Source of the DNA: DASUZB01 sp036377075
Lineage (GTDB): Bacteria > Actinomycetota > CALGFH01
Assembly (NCBI GenBank): GCA_036377075.1
Contig: DASUZB010000313.1
Span: forward strand, 29,962-93,961
DNA length: 64,000 nucleotides
Reading direction: 5' to 3'
The notes under the pieces were generated by a model. The model was given only the letters and a program-made list of their open reading frames with translations. It ran no database searches and was not told the DNA's origin. Shown here in pieces: positions 25,243-33,351 of the stretch. How positions within the stretch are numbered: position 1 is the first letter of the stretch; every line of letters begins with the position of its first letter. Both the position numbers and the translations under genes were made by a program.

Positions 25243-26658
25243 CTACTTGCAGTCCGACAGTGGTACGAAGCCTACCCCCGGGATGTGGTAGTAGGCGCTC
25301 TCGAGGTTGCCCTGGCTGAATTCCAGCCCGCCGTTGATGCCGAACTTGATGCCCTCACCGCCGCTGAGGTCGAAGCCGTAGTTCTGCTGGCTCTGGTCGT
25401 AGGTGAGGAACGAGATCTTCCCGGCGTCGTTGAGGCGCTGGTAGAACTGCTGCGCCGCGTCGATCGAGTTGGGGTTGATCGCCCCGGCGGGGTTGCCGCT
25501 GAGCAGCGCGCCCTGGCCGATGCTGGTGAGCAGGTTCTGGGCGGCCGCGGCGTTGGCCGGGTCGGTGAGGTCCAGGTCCGCGGTGAGCTGGTACTTCTTG
25601 CCGTCCTGGTCGCTGCCCTTGATCCCGGCGCCCTTGATCCCCTTGACGAGCTGGTCGAGGTTCTCCACGCCGCCGGCGACGTTGACGCCGCCGCGGATCT
25701 GGCCCTCGGCCTGGAGCCTGAGGTTGGTGGCGTTGCCGTTCTTGTCGATGGTGACCGCGATCAGGCCGGTCCCCTCGGCGCCGAGCGTGCCGCCCGGGCC
25801 GAACAGGACCCCCGCGGATCCGTTGGCCTTGCCGTTGACCTTGAGGTAGATGGTCTTCTCGCCGGTCTGGTGGTTGAACTTCGCGCCGACCAGCTCGCTG
25901 CCGCCGATGGTCCCGCTGGCGCCGGCGGCCCCGTCGCCGATGCTGCCGTTCAGGTTGACCTCGGGACCCGCCTCGACGAACGTCTCCTTCGACGGGGGCA
26001 GCTTGACGTCGCTGCCGCCGATGTGGGGCCCGCCGAGCAGGCCGGAGATGCCGTTGGCGATGCCGGCGGCCGGCGACAGGCCGATCAGCGGGTTCTTGAG
26101 CGGGTTGATGGTGTCCAGCGCGCCCTGCTCGAGCTGGTTGACGAACTTGTTGGCCTGCTCGTCGTTCTCGAACTCGTAGGTGTTGGCCACGTTCCCGGAC
26201 AGCAGCGCCTGCAGGTTCCCGCCGGCGCCCTCCTTGAGCTTCAGGCCGCCGGGTGCCTGGACCTCGCCGCTGGCGCCGAGCTTGAAGTCGGCGCCGGCGT
26301 TGCCGCCGCCCTTGAGGGTGATGAGCACGTGGCCGTTGGAGAGCTTGGACCTGGTGTACTGGGCGTTCCCGCCGACGTGCACCGAGAAGATCGTCAGGCC
26401 GGCGTCGCCGCCCTTGCTGCTGGTGGCGGTCACGCACGGGCCGTTGGGCTTGAACGGGTCGGTCGGCGCCGCCGGGCAGCCGCCGCCGAGGATCCGGCAG
26501 ATGGCGGTCTGGATGCCGAAGGTCAGCTTGCCGCCGAGGCCTGGCGCGGCCACCACCATGGTGACGATCAACGCGGCGACCACGGCGACGATGCCGACGT
26601 ACTCGATGGCGGCCGCTCCGCGCTGGCCGCCGCCCCGGGTTCGCAACGCGTTGTTCAT
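25243..26658 (-). CDS. Large Flp-headed pilin-like protein
   Basis: 471 residues. The N-terminus is a standard Flp/Tad pilin leader: basic RTRGGGQRG, predicted cleavage after Gly14, then AAAIEY with Glu at +5 and Tyr at +6, and the hydrophobic helix VGIVAVVAALIVTMVV. A Flp pilin would end about residue 50, but here a Gly/Asn-rich, beta-strand-like domain of about 400 residues follows. It has cysteines at 54, 61 and 75 and one at the penultimate position (LSDCK), which could form disulfides. The ATG at 26658 has GAGGAGA eight bases upstream. Its upstream block repeats that of the small Flp gene. I infer a minor or tip pilin; the C-terminal domain is not one I recognise. Confidence 0.72.
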   Translation of the reverse strand: MNNALRTRGGGQRGAAAIEYVGIVAVVAALIVTMVVAAPGLGGKLTFGIQTAICRILGGGCPAAPTDPFKPNGPCVTATSSKGGDAGLTIFSVHVGGNAQYTRSKLSNGHVLITLKGGGNAGADFKLGASGEVQAPGGLKLKEGAGGNLQALLSGNVANTYEFENDEQANKFVNQLEQGALDTINPLKNPLIGLSPAAGIANGISGLLGGPHIGGSDVKLPPSKETFVEAGPEVNLNGSIGDGAAGASGTIGGSELVGAKFNHQTGEKTIYLKVNGKANGSAGVLFGPGGTLGAEGTGLIAVTIDKNGNATNLRLQAEGQIRGGVNVAGGVENLDQLVKGIKGAGIKGSDQDGKKYQLTADLDLTDPANAAAAQNLLTSIGQGALLSGNPAGAINPNSIDAAQQFYQRLNDAGKISFLTYDQSQQNYGFDLSGGEGIKFGINGGLEFSQGNLESAYYHIPGVGFVPLSDCK

Positions 26659-26697
26659 CGGTGCGGTCTCCTCGGCCTTCTCGTGGCTGGCGAGCTC

Positions 26698-26782
26698 ATC
26701 GGTGTCCGGGTGGAGCATGTCGCGCCCCCGGAGCGCCACCAAGGGTCCACGGACCCAATTCCTGGTGCTGGCGGGGGCCCAA
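26698..26782 (-). promoter_or_regulatory. Pilin leader block A (shared with the flp leader)
   Basis: On the plus strand the blocks are ATCGGTGTCC (26698-26707), CACGGACCCAATT (26748-26760) and GGGGGCCCAA (26773-26782). The same three blocks occur in the same order before the small Flp gene. Read in gene direction they contain two TTGGG(C/T)CC direct repeats, 90-125 bases before the start codon. Confidence 0.55.
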
Positions 26783-26899
26783 GGGGAGCAGGGTCTCGGG
26801 GGACTGGCCTGGGAGAGCAGAGCTCCTGATCACCCGGGCACCCGGCGCGGCGATCGGCCGGAACCGGGTGATCAGGACCTCCGCCCTACCGGGCGGGCG

Positions 26900-27529
26900 C
26901 TAGTCGATCAGCTTGACCTTCAGGAACCCGAGGAAGCCGTCCCCGTTGCCGAAGTCGGAGGCATCCCCGGGGGTGCCGCTGAAGTCACAGTCGGAGTTGG
27001 CCCCCAGCCCGGGGAGCGAGTCGCCGCCAGGGATGCCCTCGCCGCCGGTGGCACCGCAGATGTCCGGGAGGATCTGGACCTTCGCGGTGGCCGTCGCCGA
27101 GGCCCGCTTGAACCGGTCCTGCGGGAGCGGCTTCTCGCTGTCGAGGGAGTTGTTGCCGACGATGTCGACCGTGATCTCCATCTGCTGCTTGTCGAGGCGG
27201 CACCTGGTGAGGGTGGTCTGGTTCTGCTCGGCGTAGGCCAGCGCCTCGGCGCACGCCGGCGGCTCCAGCAGCTCGTCGAGGTCGACCGGCGTGCCGGTCA
27301 CCAGCGACCTGATGAGCAGGATGATGAACTGTGTCCGGACGTCCCTGGCGCCTGCCAGGGCGGCGGCGTCGGCTCCTGTCTGGCCTCGGGTGCGCAGGTC
27401 GGCCGCGTGGCCGACCTGGAAGAGGACCACCGACAAGGCAAGGATCATGATGCCAAAGGCGAGGAGGGCCAGGAAGATCTGGCCCTCCTCGCCGTGGCGC
27501 CGCTTCGTCACGCGAAGGCGATCACGCAT
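26900..27529 (-). CDS. TadG-like/Flp pilus-assembly TadE/G-type protein
   Basis: 209 residues. Near the N-terminus EEGQIFLALLAFGIMILALS and LRTRGQTGADAAALAGA form the TadE/G-like signature: one membrane helix with a Gly just before it, then the ADAAALAGA stretch. The extracytoplasmic part has conserved-looking cysteines (PPACAEAL, LTRCRLDK, DICGATGG, SDCDFSG). Members are membrane-anchored pseudopilins of the Tad pilus. The ATG at 27529 has no ribosome site; it lies 20 bases after the Flp stop. The next gene downstream is 242 bases away. Confidence 0.78.
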   Translation of the reverse strand: MRDRLRVTKRRHGEEGQIFLALLAFGIMILALSVVLFQVGHAADLRTRGQTGADAAALAGARDVRTQFIILLIRSLVTGTPVDLDELLEPPACAEALAYAEQNQTTLTRCRLDKQQMEITVDIVGNNSLDSEKPLPQDRFKRASATATAKVQILPDICGATGGEGIPGGDSLPGLGANSDCDFSGTPGDASDFGNGDGFLGFLKVKLID

Positions 27530-27549
27530 GGTCGCAGCGTGGGGGGAAG

Positions 27550-27768
27550 CTACTTGAGGAACTTGTCGATCTGGTTGCTGATGCCAGTGGCGAGCTTGTT
27601 GCCGATGCCACTCGCCTGGCCCAGGATCGCCACGATGATCGCGGCGACGATCACGACGAGGCCCACGTACTCGATGGCGGCCGCGCCATCCTCGCGGCGC
27701 ATGCGCTCGGCGAGGTTCTCCCTCAGCCCGTGCACGAGGCTCTGAAGCTGAACGGTGAGGCGGAGCAT
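27550..27768 (-). CDS. flp: Flp-family type IVb pilin
   Basis: 72 residues, the normal size for the major Flp pilin. A basic leader (NLAERMRRED) ends at Gly28; the mature protein starts AAAIEYVGLVVIVAAIIVAI with Glu at +5 and Tyr at +6. The helix continues to LATGISNQIDKFLK. Flp subunits polymerise into Tad pili for adhesion and DNA uptake in relatives. A purine-rich AGGAGGAGAG precedes the ATG at 27768. It is the best candidate for the major subunit. Confidence 0.9.
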   Translation of the reverse strand: MLRLTVQLQSLVHGLRENLAERMRREDGAAAIEYVGLVVIVAAIIVAILGQASGIGNKLATGISNQIDKFLK

Positions 27769-27787
27769 GCTCTGGCTCTCCTCCTGG

Positions 27788-27881
27788 ATCGGTGTCCCTG
27801 CGCTGACGACCGGACTGTACGGCGCCGCAGGTGCCGTACCCAGGGCACACGGACCCAATTGGAGGCTCGCCGGGGGCCCAA
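27788..27881 (-). promoter_or_regulatory. Pilin leader block B upstream of flp
   Basis: The blocks ATCGGTGTCC (27788-27797), CACGGACCCAATT (27848-27860) and GGGGGCCCAA (27872-27881) match those before the Flp-fusion gene. In addition GTACGGCGCC (27817-27826) and GGTGCCGTAC (27830-27839) form a hairpin with one G-T pair. The response-regulator gene ends at 27898, next to this block. The region may hold a separate promoter for the pilin genes and an attenuator. Confidence 0.55.
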
Positions 27882-27897
27882 TCCACTGGGCCCCTCA

Positions 27898-28542
27898 TCA
27901 GGCGCTCCTCTGCCCGGCCAGCCCCAGCCAGGAGGCGATCGCCTCGCCCCGCGAGGTCACCCCGAGCTTCGCGTAGATGCGGTTGACGTGGTTCTTGACC
28001 GTCTTCTCGCTGAGGTAGAGCTCGTCGGCGATGGCCCGGTTGGACAGCCCGCGGGCGATCAGGTCCATCACGCCGCGCTCGCGGTCGGACAGGCCGCTGG
28101 CGACGTGGTCGGGCATGGGGGTGCGGGGACCCTGGCGCAGCGCGTCGACCAGGACGGTGGCGGCGGTGGGGGAGAGCACCGCCTGCCCGCCGTAGGTCGC
28201 CCGCACGGCCCGCAGCAGGTCGGACGGTTCGAAGCGCCCGTGGATCAGGTAGCCGGTGGCGCCGGCGCGCAGCGCGTCGGAGACGACGTCGGCGTCCTCG
28301 GAGTAGGTGAGCATCAGCACCCGTGCCCGCCGCGCCACGGTCGCCACCGCGGCGACGCCGTCGAGCACCGGCATGCGCACGTCGAGCAGGACCACGTCGG
28401 GGTGGACGCGGGCCGCCAGGTCGATCGCCTCCTGCCCGGTGGCGGCCTCGCCGACGACCTCGACGTCGTCGGCGGTCTGCAGCAGGCTGACGACGCCCAT
28501 GCGGATGACGGCGTTGTCGTCGGCGACGAGCACGCGGATCAT
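27898..28542 (-). CDS. NarL/LuxR-type response regulator within the pilus operon
   Basis: 214 residues. The receiver domain begins MIRVLVADDNAVIRMG and has the phosphorylatable Asp54 in VVLLDVRMP. The C-terminal LuxR helix-turn-helix is SDRERGVMDLIARGLSNRAI and TVKNHVNRIYAKLGV. ATG 28542 has GGAGGG seven bases upstream; a GTG at 28563 overlapping the kinase stop is the alternative. It is paired with the sensor kinase directly upstream. The two pilin leaders next to it are the obvious candidate targets. Confidence 0.9.
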   Translation of the reverse strand: MIRVLVADDNAVIRMGVVSLLQTADDVEVVGEAATGQEAIDLAARVHPDVVLLDVRMPVLDGVAAVATVARRARVLMLTYSEDADVVSDALRAGATGYLIHGRFEPSDLLRAVRATYGGQAVLSPTAATVLVDALRQGPRTPMPDHVASGLSDRERGVMDLIARGLSNRAIADELYLSEKTVKNHVNRIYAKLGVTSRGEAIASWLGLAGQRSA

Positions 28543-28559
28543 CTCGGTACCCTCCGTGG

Positions 28560-29831
28560 TCACGATGTGGTCGTGGTCGTCGTACCGGACTGCGGCTGGC
28601 GCGCTTCAGCAGGCCCGTTCGGGCCCACCTCGGCGAGCGGCGCCGCCGCGCCGTCCAGCGGGACGGTCACGCGGATGGTGGTGCCGTCGCCCGGCCGGGG
28701 GTCGACGACCAGCCGGCCGCCCACCCGGCAGGCGCGCTCGCTCATGCCGACCACCCCGTAGTGGCCGGCGGCGGCGAGCTGGGCCAGGTCGTCGGGGGCC
28801 GCGAAACCCTTGCCGTCGTCGCTGATGGCGAGCTCGGCCTCGCCGTCGCCGCGGGCCAGGCGCACCCCGACGTGGCCCGCGCCGGCGTGCCGCTCGACGT
28901 TGCTGAGCGCCTCGCGCAGCACGCACGCCAGCTCGTAGCGGGCGCCGGGGTCGAGGTCGACGCCGTCGTCCACCTCCACCTCGACCGGGGTCCCGGCCCG
29001 CTCGGCCCAGCTCGTGGCGATCTCGCGCACGACCTGGGCGAACGGCTCGTCCAGGTGGTCGGCGCGCAGGTCCGACAGCAGCTCGCGCGCCTCCTCGGAG
29101 GCGCCGGTCGCGGCGCTGGCCAGGTCGCGGGCGCGCTCCAGGCCGACGTCGGGGTCCTGCTGGATCCAGCGCACCAGCGCCGAGGCGGACAGGGAGATGC
29201 CGTGCAGGCTCTTGGCGAGGGAGTCGTGCATCTCGCGGGCGAGGCGGGCGCGCTCGTCGGCGGCGGCGGCGGCCTCGGTCGCGGCCGCCAGGGCCTGGGC
29301 GTCCTCGGCCTGGCGGTCGAGCAGGCCGCGCAGGCCCACCCCGGTGGCCGCCAGGATCGGGTAGAGCACCGGCAGCCCCACCAGGGTCTGGAAGGAGGCG
29401 CTGAAGCCCGGCGCCGCCTGCGCCTCGAACGCGACCACGGCGAGGTAGCCGACCACCAGCACGCCGGCGAACAGCGCCGCGCCGCCGCGCCCGTACAGGA
29501 TCCCGGCCAGCATCGCCGTGCCGGCGGTGAAGTAGAAGAACGGGCTCGAGGTGCCGGCCACGGCCAGGATCAGGATCGCCAGCGCGGCGTCGACGCCGAG
29601 GTACAGGGGGTGCCGGAGCAGCTCGGGGCCGAGCCGCTGCCAGCGCCGCAGCGGCAGGTAGGAGGTGACCATGATCAGCAACAGGGCCACGGTCAGCGCC
29701 CGGGTACCGCCGCTGGCGACCGTCCCGACCACGGTCAGGGCGATCGCGATCAGGCGCACGTCGAGGACGAGCCGGCAGAGCCCGCCGACGGCGGTGGCGA
29801 CGTCCTCGGTCCTAGCCGCCAAAGATGCCAC
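28560..29831 (-). CDS. NarL-family sensor histidine kinase within the pilus operon
   Basis: 423 residues. About five or six membrane segments fill the first 165 residues (LIAIALTVVG, LILAVAGTSSPFFYFTAG and others) without a large periplasmic domain. The HisKA_3 motif is AREMHDSLAKSLHGIS with the phospho-accepting His. HATPase motifs follow: LREALSNVERHA (N box) and ISDDGKGF (G1). The start is GTG 29831 inside the tadC end (20-base overlap), so it is cotranscribed with the pilus genes. The signal is unknown; an intramembrane-sensing kinase that reports on the envelope or on pilus assembly is a reasonable inference. Confidence 0.88.
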   Translation of the reverse strand: MASLAARTEDVATAVGGLCRLVLDVRLIAIALTVVGTVASGGTRALTVALLLIMVTSYLPLRRWQRLGPELLRHPLYLGVDAALAILILAVAGTSSPFFYFTAGTAMLAGILYGRGGAALFAGVLVVGYLAVVAFEAQAAPGFSASFQTLVGLPVLYPILAATGVGLRGLLDRQAEDAQALAAATEAAAAADERARLAREMHDSLAKSLHGISLSASALVRWIQQDPDVGLERARDLASAATGASEEARELLSDLRADHLDEPFAQVVREIATSWAERAGTPVEVEVDDGVDLDPGARYELACVLREALSNVERHAGAGHVGVRLARGDGEAELAISDDGKGFAAPDDLAQLAAAGHYGVVGMSERACRVGGRLVVDPRPGDGTTIRVTVPLDGAAAPLAEVGPNGPAEARQPQSGTTTTTTS

Positions 29832-30708
29832 CAACGTCGACCTTGGAGGCGAGGAACATGCCGACCCCCACCAGGACCAGCGTGCCGGGGACGAGGATCA
29901 GGCTGACCACGAGGCTGAGCTGCGGGGCGGTCCGGGCGGCGCGGCGGCGGGCCTGCTGCGCCCAGGTGCGGCGCATCTCGGTGGCGAGCTCGACCAGCGT
30001 GCCGGAGAGGGGGGCGCCGAGCTCCTCGGCCTGCAGCAGCGAGCCGACGAACTGCGCCAGGCTGGGCGACATGTTGCGGTCGCGCAGGTCCTCGAGGGCC
30101 GCCCGGCGGCTCGCCCCGACGTCCATCATGCGCAGGCTGGTCAGGATCTCCTCGCCGAGCGGGCCGCCGACGCTCGCTCCGACCCTGGCCATGCCGGCGC
30201 GGAAGCTCAAGCCGGCGCCGACGGTGACCGCCAGCACGTCGAGGAAGTCGGGAAGCTGGCGCTCGATCTTCGCCTGGCGCTGCTGGATCTCGCTGTAGAG
30301 CCAGAAGTCGGTCCACGCCAGGCCGACCAGGAGGATCATCGCGGACAGGACCCGGCTGCCGTTGAGCCAGGTGAAGAACGCCGCCGTCGAGCAGACCACG
30401 ATGAAGCCGGCCTTCTTGGCCAGGAAGCGGTCGACCGTCAGCCCCTCCGGGCGGCCGGCCGCGCCGAGCTTGCGGCGCGTGCTCTCGAGGCGGCGCGGGC
30501 CGTACAGCCCCCGCATGGTCGGCAGCAGCGGGCGGCCGAGCGACTCGATCAGCCTGCTGGTCGCCGACGGTCCCTTCGCCTTCGCGGTCGGGGCCACCTC
30601 GCTGACCTCGAGCCCCGCCGGGGTGGTGTCGGCCCGCAGCAGCGCCCAGCCCCGCAGCGCGACGAGCGTGCAGAGGGCCGCGAGCGTGGCAGGCAGGAGC
30701 GGGTTCAC
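29812..30708 (-). CDS. tadC: Tad pilus inner-membrane platform protein TadC
   Basis: 298 residues. Type II secretion F-type fold: a short N-terminal helix, a cytosolic section with DFLDVLAVTVGAGLSFRAGM, LRMMDVGASRRAALEDLRD and LVGSLLQAEELGAPLSGTL-like motifs, and C-terminal membrane helices (LSLVVSLILVPGTLVLVGVG). With TadB it forms the platform at the base of the pilus motor. GTG start with GAGGAGG five bases upstream, 10 bases after the tadB stop. Confidence 0.9.
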   Translation of the reverse strand: MNPLLPATLAALCTLVALRGWALLRADTTPAGLEVSEVAPTAKAKGPSATSRLIESLGRPLLPTMRGLYGPRRLESTRRKLGAAGRPEGLTVDRFLAKKAGFIVVCSTAAFFTWLNGSRVLSAMILLVGLAWTDFWLYSEIQQRQAKIERQLPDFLDVLAVTVGAGLSFRAGMARVGASVGGPLGEEILTSLRMMDVGASRRAALEDLRDRNMSPSLAQFVGSLLQAEELGAPLSGTLVELATEMRRTWAQQARRRAARTAPQLSLVVSLILVPGTLVLVGVGMFLASKVDVGGIFGG

Positions 30709-30718
30709 GGCAACCTCC

Positions 30719-31651
30719 TCACACCTCGATCCGGGTCAGCCGCCGGATGATGAGGAACCCGATCAGGTACAGCGACCCGCCGATGATCAGGGCGGCGAGG
30801 CCGAGCGGCGTGGTCACCATCTTGTTGAGCACGGTGGGGTCGACCGCGTTGAGCAGGATCAGCGAGACGATCCCGAGGAAGATGGCGATGTAGCCGGTGA
30901 AGACCTCGCCGGCCATCACCGTCTGGACCTCGCGGCGCAGCTCCTTGCGCGCGTCGAGCGTCTCGGAGATGCCGCGCAGCGCGCTCACCAGCGCCCCGCC
31001 GGCACGGGCCTGGATCACCAGGGTGGTGACCAGCACGGCCAGCTCCCGTGAGGGCATGCGGTCCTCGAGCTCGTGCAGCGCGTCCTCGAGGGACTGGCCC
31101 ACCGCCATCGCGTCGGCGGTGCGCCGCAGCTCGGTCTTGGCCGGCTCGGTGAGCTCGTCGGCGGCCATCGGGACGGCGGTGCGCAGCGCCAGCCCGGCCG
31201 ACGCGGCGTTGGACAGGACCCTGGCCACCTCGGGGAGCTGCCTGATGAAGGCCTCGCGGCGCCCGTCCTGCTTGCGCCGCAGCCAGCCGAAGCAGCCCGC
31301 GACCGCCCCGGCGGCGGCGAGGAGGCTGAACAGCGGTGGCAGGAACGCCCTGGAGAGCAGGTAGGTGGCGACCGCCGCACCCGCCGCGATGCCGACGAAG
31401 TCGACCACGCTCAGGCCGACGCCGGCGGCCTGCAGCCGCACCGCCAGCCGCTGGCCCCGCCGGGTGCGGCGCAGCCGCACGTCCATGCGGGCACGGGCGT
31501 GGCGCGCGCGCCGCTCGGCGTCGTCGGCGGCGCTCTGCGCGATCATCGCCCGCTTCAGCAGCACGCCCTGGTAGAGCTGGTAGAGGCCGGCGCACGCGAC
31601 CAGCAGGACGAACAGCGCCAGGAGCTTGATGGTGCCCGGCCCGATCGTCAT
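30719..31651 (-). CDS. tadB: Tad pilus inner-membrane platform protein TadB
   Basis: 310 residues. T2SS F-like fold with N-terminal helix LLALFVLLVACAGLYQLYQ, a cytosolic helical domain (LPEVARVLSNAASAGLALRT; DALHELEDRMPSRELAVLV) and C-terminal helices (FTGYIAIFLGIVSLILL; LIIGGSLYLIGFLII). The ATG overlaps the tadA stop by four bases. It is the heterologous partner of TadC. Confidence 0.9.
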   Translation of the reverse strand: MTIGPGTIKLLALFVLLVACAGLYQLYQGVLLKRAMIAQSAADDAERRARHARARMDVRLRRTRRGQRLAVRLQAAGVGLSVVDFVGIAAGAAVATYLLSRAFLPPLFSLLAAAGAVAGCFGWLRRKQDGRREAFIRQLPEVARVLSNAASAGLALRTAVPMAADELTEPAKTELRRTADAMAVGQSLEDALHELEDRMPSRELAVLVTTLVIQARAGGALVSALRGISETLDARKELRREVQTVMAGEVFTGYIAIFLGIVSLILLNAVDPTVLNKMVTTPLGLAALIIGGSLYLIGFLIIRRLTRIEV

Positions 31652-32982
31652 AGCGCCTGCCGCTCCGGTGCGAACTCGTGGCCGCTGGCGACCCTGACCT
31701 GCGGCGGGATCTGCTGGCCGGCGAGGACGACCCGCTGGGCCAGCTCCTCCGGGATGGCGTAGTAGTTGAAGCGTCCGCGCACGACCCGGTCGGGGCCGAT
31801 GGGCTCGTGCTCGAAGGCCATCATGGTGGCCAGCCGGAAGCTCTCCCGGCGGCGCGAGGCCAGGGTGGCGATCTCCACCACCCGCCGCCCGCCGTCGGCC
31901 ATGCGGGCCAGGTGCACGATCACGTCGATCGCCCCGTTGATCTGGTCGCGCATGCTCTCGGCCGGGATGTTCAGCTCGCTCATGCTCGCCAGCGTCTCCA
32001 GCCGCAGGATGGCGTCGTCGGCGGAGTTGGCGTGCACGGTGCAGAGCGAGCCCTCGTGGCCGGTGTTCATCGCCTGCAGCATGTCCATCGTCTCGCCGCC
32101 GCGGACCTCGCCGACGATGATCCGGTCGGGGCGCATGCGCAGGCTGTTGCGGACCAGGTCGCGGATGGTGACCTCGCCGTAGCCCTCGACGTTGGCGGGG
32201 CGTGACTCCAGCCGGATGACGTGCTGCTGCTGCAGCTGCAGCTCGGCGGAGTCCTCGATGGTGATGATCCGCTCGCCCGGGGGCACGAAGGCGGACAGCG
32301 AGTTGAGCATGGTGGTCTTGCCGCTGCCGGTCCCGCCGGAGATGAGCACGTTGAGGCGGGCGCGGATGCAGGCGGCCAGCAGCGAGGCGATCACCGGGTC
32401 GAGGCTGCCCTTGGCGACCAGCTCCTCCAGCCGGTAGGCGCGGGGGAACCGCCGGATGGTGATCACCGGGCCGGACAGCGACAGCGGCGGGATGATCACG
32501 TTGACCCGCTCGCCGCCGGGCAGGCGCGCGTCCACCATGGGGCTGGACTCGTCGACGCGGCGGTTGACCGCCGAGACGATCCGGTCGATCGTCTGGTAGA
32601 GCTGGTCCTCGTTGGTGAAGCGGGTGTCGACCCGCTCGAGCCGGCCGGCGCGCTCGATGAAGACCTCGCCGGGGCCGTTGACCATGATCTCGGTGACGTC
32701 CTCGTCGGCGAGGAGCGGCTCCAGCACGCCGAGCCCGAGCGCCTCGTCGACCACGCGGCGGATGAGCGCCGCCCGGTCGCGGTTGGACAGCACCGGCCCC
32801 TCGCGGCTGACCAGGTGGCCGACCACCCGCTCCAGCCGGGCGCGGCGCTGGGTCGGGGCGAGCGTCGCCATCTCGGAGAGGTCGATCTCCTCGAGCAGCC
32901 GCTTGCGGTAGAAGGTGATGTCGCCGTTGCGGCCGCCCTCTTCCTCGTCGACGACCGTGGCGATGCGGTTCTTCAGCCCCAT
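31648..32982 (-). CDS. tadA: Tad pilus assembly/retraction ATPase TadA (CpaF)
   Basis: 444 residues. The hexameric secretion ATPase signatures are complete: Walker A GGTGSGKTTMLNSL, Asp box EDSAELQLQQQHVI, Walker B GEVRGGETMDMLQAMNTGHEG, and a His box (SLCTVHANSA). The N-terminal region DITFYRKRLLEEIDLSEM and LLADEDVTEIMVNGPGEVFI matches CpaF. In Caulobacter one CpaF motor drives both extension and retraction. AGGA lies eight bases before the ATG. It is the core energising component of the locus. Confidence 0.95.
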   Translation of the reverse strand: MGLKNRIATVVDEEEGGRNGDITFYRKRLLEEIDLSEMATLAPTQRRARLERVVGHLVSREGPVLSNRDRAALIRRVVDEALGLGVLEPLLADEDVTEIMVNGPGEVFIERAGRLERVDTRFTNEDQLYQTIDRIVSAVNRRVDESSPMVDARLPGGERVNVIIPPLSLSGPVITIRRFPRAYRLEELVAKGSLDPVIASLLAACIRARLNVLISGGTGSGKTTMLNSLSAFVPPGERIITIEDSAELQLQQQHVIRLESRPANVEGYGEVTIRDLVRNSLRMRPDRIIVGEVRGGETMDMLQAMNTGHEGSLCTVHANSADDAILRLETLASMSELNIPAESMRDQINGAIDVIVHLARMADGGRRVVEIATLASRRRESFRLATMMAFEHEPIGPDRVVRGRFNYYAIPEELAQRVVLAGQQIPPQVRVASGHEFAPERQAL

Positions 32983-32991
32983 ATCAGATCC

Positions 32992-33351
32992 TCACGGGAC
33001 GAACGGCATGGTGGCGCTCCGCGTGAGGGTCACACGGTGCTGGAGCGGCGGCAGGACGACGGGGACGTCGACGGTGACCACGAAGCGCTCCCCCTGCGGC
33101 ACGGCGCTCGCGCGGTCGCGCAGCCCGGGTGAGAGCGCGTTGATGGCCACGCCCGTGGCACCGGGGTTGCCCTTGCTGGCCGCGCGCGCGCCGGCGCGGG
33201 CGGCGTCAGCGGCCGACGCCGCGGTGGAGGCGGCCAGGAAGAGCTGGACCCCGGCGAGCAGCAGGAGCAACAGGATGGGCAGGTAGCCGAGCAGCTCGAG
33301 CGAGGCCGAGCCGCGCTGGCCCTGCCGGCGGCGTTCGCGCGCGGCCCTCAC
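32992..33351 (-). CDS. tadE: TadE-like pseudopilin
   Basis: 119 residues. GQRGSASLELLGYLPILLLL is the TadE signature (Gly, then Glu at +5, then membrane helix), followed by AADAARAGARAASKGN. A short beta-rich ectodomain ends in VDVPVVLPPLQHRV. The start is GTG 33351 overlapping the stop of the CpaE-TadE fusion gene (GTGA). Its C-terminal half is recognisably similar to the TadE part of that fusion (VRVPTVMPGLASPLRFT), so the two are probably paralogues. Confidence 0.82.
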   Translation of the reverse strand: MRAARERRRQGQRGSASLELLGYLPILLLLLLAGVQLFLAASTAASAADAARAGARAASKGNPGATGVAINALSPGLRDRASAVPQGERFVVTVDVPVVLPPLQHRVTLTRSATMPFVP

